Notes under the pieces: model-generated
Seen by the model: the letters and a program-made list of their open reading frames with translations, nothing else
Databases searched by the model: none
Told to the model about the DNA's origin: nothing
Program-made: the position numbers and the translations under genes
Part shown: positions 6,172-7,473 of the stretch, one piece after another
Layout: each line of letters opens with the position of its first letter
Numbering within the stretch: position 1 is the stretch's first letter
Assembly: GCA_964570205.1 (NCBI GenBank)
Contig: CAZMXI010000211.1
Location: 1-7,473 of the forward strand
Length of the DNA stretch: 7,473 nt
Source: CAZMXI01 sp964570205
GTDB taxonomy: Bacteria; Planctomycetota; Phycisphaerae; Tepidisphaerales; Tepidisphaeraceae
Direction: 5' to 3'

Positions 6172-6918
6172 ATGTCATTTCATCCAACGCTCGGGCGGTT
6201 CTTGGAGCGCGATCCGATGGAATACAAGGACAGCATGAACCCCTACGAGTACGTGAAGAGCAATCCGCTGAAGTATGTGGACCCGATGGGTATGGAATCG
6301 GCTACCACCCAGCCTGCTGGGCCAACGACGCAGCCGGCCCGCAGCAGCGCCTCCAACGACTTGGTGCTACGCCTGCGTGACCTGCAGGCACGGAAGGATT
6401 ACGACTGGAACGTGAACGGTGGGAAGGAAGGGCCAAACGGAGCGTGGCTGTGGAAGGAAGTCAACAAGGTGAAAGAGCAACTGCGGCAGACGCCGACCAT
6501 CTTCGCCTATGTTGAGAGACCCATTCGGGCGGATGATTGTGGAGCCAAGGTCGGGAACGCACTAGCGGCGCACGTTTTCGTGGCGACGGTTCCGCCCCCG
6601 TGGCGTAAGGGACAGGTCATTGGCTACGGAATCACCAACACGAAGGCCAAGCAGGGCGAAAAGTCCGCTCAACCCGAGATCTATCAGCCGGGCGAGGCCT
6701 ACAAGATTCAGTTGACCTATCGCGCCAGCGATCGCGGGTACTATGCAACCGACGACGAGATCGTCGAGCGCATCAAGAACCACGCAATGGACCATGACTA
6801 TACAACAGCCCTCTACGATTGCCGCCACTGGGCGAGTGAAGCCCTAATGCACGCCGGATTGGCGCGCATGTGGCCGGGCACCTTGACGGAAGCAGAGTGG
6901 GCAGCGAAAGCGAAGTAG
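6172..6918 (+). CDS. Orphan RHS-core tail with C-terminal candidate cysteine-hydrolase toxin, 248 aa
   Basis: Residues 3-40 are the last segment of an RHS repeat-associated core: HPTLGRFLERDP, then NPYEYVKSNPL, then KYVDPMG, the motif that precedes the variable toxin tip in RHS proteins. No RHS repeats lie upstream, because the previous gene ends at 6147. An excellent AAGGAG stands seven bases before ATG 6172, so this is a free-standing gene. After a Thr/Gln/Pro/Ser-rich linker (about 43-62) comes a unique domain with AAHVFVATVP (His134) and, near the end, LYDCRHWASEAL (Cys217, His219). A His strand followed by a C-terminal Cys helix is the order seen in circularly permuted NlpC/P60-LRAT-type papain folds, so a peptidoglycan or amide hydrolase is my best guess. 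No secretion signal is present. Base composition is visibly less GC-rich than the capsid genes, consistent with transfer. Confidence 0.75.
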   Translation: MSFHPTLGRFLERDPMEYKDSMNPYEYVKSNPLKYVDPMGMESATTQPAGPTTQPARSSASNDLVLRLRDLQARKDYDWNVNGGKEGPNGAWLWKEVNKVKEQLRQTPTIFAYVERPIRADDCGAKVGNALAAHVFVATVPPPWRKGQVIGYGITNTKAKQGEKSAQPEIYQPGEAYKIQLTYRASDRGYYATDDEIVERIKNHAMDHDYTTALYDCRHWASEALMHAGLARMWPGTLTEAEWAAKAK

Positions 6919-6919
6919 C

Positions 6920-7366
6920 ATGCCGTCGGCACCACCAAGCAGACCGAAACGGCGTCTTTTGTGGTGGATTCTTTGCGCAGTAGTCCTCCCGATAGTGGCA
7001 TTGGCTGCAATCGTGTCCATCGGTCAGTGGCTTATTGTATCGCACCGCACGAGTGATGAGTACCAGTTCCCTCTGCCTGACTCGCCAGCTTTCCTAAGCG
7101 AATCGTTGGCGCTAGAGAAGGCTCGGGAGGCGCTCACGCTTGCCGGATACGACGCACCCAATTGGGCTGCAGAAGAGGATAATCGCACGACCGCGCCTGA
7201 CGGAACCGCAGATACGTTTCTCTACAGAAACAACTTGAACCCCAAGAAGGGGGTAATTCGGTTTCATCAGCGAAACGAGTGGGAAATGGGTAGAGTGGTG
7301 CAACGCCTTGTCTTGGTAGAGGTACGCGATCGGTCGGTCGTCTGTCAGATCATCAGGCCCAAGTGA
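6920..7366 (+). CDS. Single-TM protein, candidate immunity protein for the RHS-tip toxin, 148 aa
   Basis: The ATG lies one base after the toxin-like gene's TAG and has no clear ribosome site, so translation is probably coupled. A cationic N-terminus (RPKRR, residues 8-12) precedes one hydrophobic segment at about 13-40 (LLWWILCAVVLPIVALAAIV), predicting an inner-membrane anchor with the C-terminal domain outside the cytoplasm. Residues about 62-82 (SLALEKAREALTLAGYDAP) are helical; the rest (about 97-146) is beta-like, ending VVQRLVLVEVRDRSVVCQII. No known immunity family is recognised. Position directly after a polymorphic-toxin gene, small size and membrane topology make it the natural cognate immunity protein, protecting against a periplasm-acting enzyme. 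It could instead be an unrelated membrane protein. Its codon use is the least GC-biased in the window, in line with recent acquisition of the pair. Confidence 0.65.
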   Translation: MPSAPPSRPKRRLLWWILCAVVLPIVALAAIVSIGQWLIVSHRTSDEYQFPLPDSPAFLSESLALEKAREALTLAGYDAPNWAAEEDNRTTAPDGTADTFLYRNNLNPKKGVIRFHQRNEWEMGRVVQRLVLVEVRDRSVVCQIIRPK

Positions 7367-7370
7367 CCTT

Positions 7371-7473
7371 TCACATGCCCACGATCCCACCCCGTCTCCA
7401 CGCGAACTTCAGATTTGTCACTCGCGCTGCGCTCGGGTCCTGCAAGGCCACCCCAAAGTCATGGTAACCCCTC
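7371..7473 (-). CDS. C-terminal end of a second capsid-like protein (partial; possible pseudogene)
   Basis: Read on the minus strand, the frame ending at TGA 7373-7371 contains GYHDFGVALQDPSAA. This aligns with VYHDFGTALIDPRAA at the end of the protease-capsid fusion (residues 609-623). The shared residues use different codons (for example TAC-CAT-GAC-TTT against TAC-CAC-GAC-TTC), so this is a diverged relative and not a recent copy. After the shared AA the end differs (RVTNLKFAWRRGGIVGM against VRSKGQA), which may be natural tail variation or a shifted, damaged end. Only 33 residues are visible, so whether the gene is intact cannot be judged. It converges on the immunity candidate with a 4-nt gap between the two stops. 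Confidence 0.6.
   Translation of the reverse strand, partial: RGYHDFGVALQDPSAARVTNLKFAWRRGGIVGM

Noticed and set aside
6773..7045. 90-codon minus-strand open frame across the toxin/immunity junction
   Set aside because: It is antisense to two coherent coding frames, with Arg/Ser/Pro-rich composition and no motif.
1..7473. tRNA, rRNA, CRISPR arrays, insertion sequences and att-like direct repeats
   Set aside because: I looked for cloverleaf-like segments, regularly spaced repeats, transposase motifs and flanking duplications by eye, and found none I can support.

Overview
The window is GC-rich, coding-dense bacterial DNA that looks like a prophage or phage-derived island beside an accessory polymorphic-toxin operon. 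The taxon cannot be fixed from sequence alone. The fused prohead protease/major capsid protein, the wording of the RHS core fragment and the transglutaminase-like/helical-repeat protein resemble genes common in Planctomycetota (Phycisphaerae-like) genomes and metagenomes. I treat that as a moderate-confidence inference.

Layout. Positions 1-4409 form a leftward (minus-strand) block. In transcription order it holds a small unknown protein (4409-3891), a small sigma-70-type sigma factor (3890-3339), an HK97-type prohead protease fused to a major capsid protein (3342-1450), a strong GC hairpin resembling a terminator (1438-1397), a 62-residue basic protein (1292-1104) and a RepA-like AAA ATPase (from 1101, running off the left edge). 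The junctions are very tight: stop-then-ATG with no gap, an ATGA overlap, and a 2-nt gap. This implies translationally coupled expression of a sigma factor and a capsid gene. No terminase, portal, tail or integrase gene is visible.

Positions 4410-4698 are a divergent intergenic region. It holds a perfect 17-bp palindrome and a CRP/FNR-like dyad. Rightward from it run three closely spaced plus-strand genes: a transglutaminase-like protein (4699-6147), an orphan RHS-core tail fused to a candidate cysteine-peptidase-fold toxin (6172-6918), and a one-TM protein that is the natural candidate immunity protein (6920-7366).

At the right edge (7473-7371, minus strand) is the C-terminal end of a second capsid-like protein. 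It shares the YHDFG-AL-DP-AA pattern with the fusion capsid. The toxin operon therefore sits between two capsid genes of the same orientation. This suggests either tandem related phage islands or a duplicated capsid module with cargo inserted between the copies, and it is the most unexpected structural observation here.
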